A stretch of 5,790 nucleotides of DNA from Oscillospiraceae bacterium. Its GTDB lineage: Bacteria; Bacillota; Clostridia; Oscillospirales; Oscillospiraceae. Numbering within the stretch: position 1 is the first letter of the stretch; each line of letters opens with the position of its first letter. Shown here piece after piece: positions 5,038-5,790 of the stretch. The translations under genes and the position numbers were made by a program. The notes under the pieces are model-generated. The model made no database searches and was not told the DNA's origin. It was given only the letters and a program-made list of their open reading frames with translations. Location of the stretch: NCBI GenBank assembly GCA_017409645.1, contig JAFQSI010000337.1:1-5790 (forward strand), given 5' to 3'.

Positions 5038-5790
5038 ATGGCAAAACCTGAACAAGAATTAACGCCCATGAAGCGGCAGTACAACCAGATCAAATCCGAG
5101 AATCAGGACTGCATTCTCTTCTTCCGGCTGGGCGATTTTTATGAGATGTTCGACGACGACGCCCGCATCGCCGCAAAGGAGCTGGATCTGACTCTGACCA
5201 CCCGGGACCGGAACAAGCCCAGGGAGGAGCAGACCCCCATGTGCGGCGTGCCCTTCCACAGCGTGGACAGCTACATCGCCCGGCTCGTCGCCAAGGGCTA
5301 CAAGGTGGCCATCTGCGAGCAGATGGAGGATCCCGCCACGGCCAAGGGCATCGTGGAGCGGGACATCACCCGGATCGTCACCCCCGGCACCGTCACCGAG
5401 AGCTGCATGCTCGACGAGACGAAAAACAACTACATGGCCTGTCTCTACGGCGAGGGCGGACGGTACGGTCTGGCCTTCTGCGATGTCTCCACCGGCGCTT
5501 TCTTCGCCACGGTCTGCGCCGACGCCGCCGCTGCGGCGGGTGAGCTGGGCAGGTTTTCCCCCTCCGAGTGCATCCGGGGCGGCAACGGCTGCGACGCCGA
5601 GGAACTCAACAGCGCCCTGTTCCTGCGGCTGCGCTGCTGCGTGGACGAGGGCAAGCCCGGCGATTTCGATCTGGTGGCCGCCGAGGAGCTTTTGCAGCGC
5701 CACTTCGGCAGGACCCTTGCCGAGCTGGGCATCTCCGGCATGAGCGCCGCCATCATCGCCTGCGGCACGCTGCTTGCCACCCTGCTCCAC
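5038..5790 (+). CDS. mutS: DNA mismatch repair protein MutS (N-terminal 251 residues, runs off window)
   Basis: MutS recognises mispaired and unpaired bases in DNA and recruits MutL. The visible part begins with the family-typical segment LTPMKRQYNQIK and carries the mismatch-reading Phe-x-Glu motif in LGDFYEMF (F34, E36; equivalent to F36/E38 in E. coli). Next come DLTLTTRDR, MCGVPFHSVDSYIARLV and YKVAICEQMEDP, and then VERDITRIVTPGT, which closes domain I. Residues from about 120 to 251 belong to the connector domain II. Lever, clamp and ATPase domains lie beyond the window; a full MutS is about 850-900 residues. AAAGAGG at 5025-5031 sits 6 nt before the ATG. It probably shares a transcript with miaB, since no clear promoter is seen in the 68-nt gap, which is mostly filled by the palindrome. 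The frame is intact to the edge. Confidence 0.96.
   Translation, partial: MAKPEQELTPMKRQYNQIKSENQDCILFFRLGDFYEMFDDDARIAAKELDLTLTTRDRNKPREEQTPMCGVPFHSVDSYIARLVAKGYKVAICEQMEDPATAKGIVERDITRIVTPGTVTESCMLDETKNNYMACLYGEGGRYGLAFCDVSTGAFFATVCADAAAAAGELGRFSPSECIRGGNGCDAEELNSALFLRLRCCVDEGKPGDFDLVAAEELLQRHFGRTLAELGISGMSAAIIACGTLLATLLH

Noticed and set aside
5059..5790. A 243-codon minus-strand frame opposite mutS
   Set aside because: It is antisense to the MutS coding sequence, starts with a GTG at the window edge, and shows no protein family signature.

Overview
The window looks like chromosomal DNA of a GC-rich, gut-type Clostridia bacterium (Oscillospirales-like). The grounds are GC-rich codon use with AT-rich promoters, strong GGAGG-type ribosome binding sites, a miaB-mutS gene pair, a DUF134 plus NifX-type protein, a clostridial-type oligo-1,6-glucosidase and dispersed palindromic repeats of the GTCATTGCGAGG kind. 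This is a judgement from style and protein similarity, not a database result.

Layout. (1) Positions 1-461, minus strand: the 5' part of a gene joining an N-terminal DUF134 helix-turn-helix domain to a C-terminal NifX/NifB-type iron-molybdenum-cofactor-binding domain. It has its own sigma-A promoter at 492-520. (2) Positions 462-846 hold no gene. They contain that promoter, a Rho-independent terminator facing it (523-553, minus strand), and a 315-bp element with 13-bp perfect inverted ends (529-843) that encloses a nested palindromic repeat (612-780). (3) Positions 847-3337, minus strand: a two-gene operon, a GH13 alpha-glucosidase of oligo-1,6-glucosidase type followed by a radical SAM protein whose likely start lies inside the glucosidase gene. 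(4) Positions 3338-3562: a divergent intergenic region with one good promoter in each direction. (5) Positions 3563-5790, plus strand: miaB (tRNA methylthiotransferase), a 54-bp imperfect palindrome, then mutS (mismatch repair), which runs off the window.

How the genes relate. miaB-mutS is a conserved housekeeping pair. The glucosidase should split short alpha-1,6-linked glucosides in the cytoplasm. Its translationally linked radical SAM partner has no evident role in that pathway, which makes the pair one of the less explained things here. The DUF134-NifX gene is most likely a small redox- or metal-responsive regulator with a cluster-binding domain. It has a second, well-placed ribosome binding site inside the reading frame, so it may yield two products.

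I do not see a clearly new multi-gene defence or mobile system. The best leads are the internal start in the DUF134-NifX gene, the coupled glucosidase/radical SAM operon, the nested structured element at 529-843, and the 14-nt-period palindrome that forms the end of miaB.
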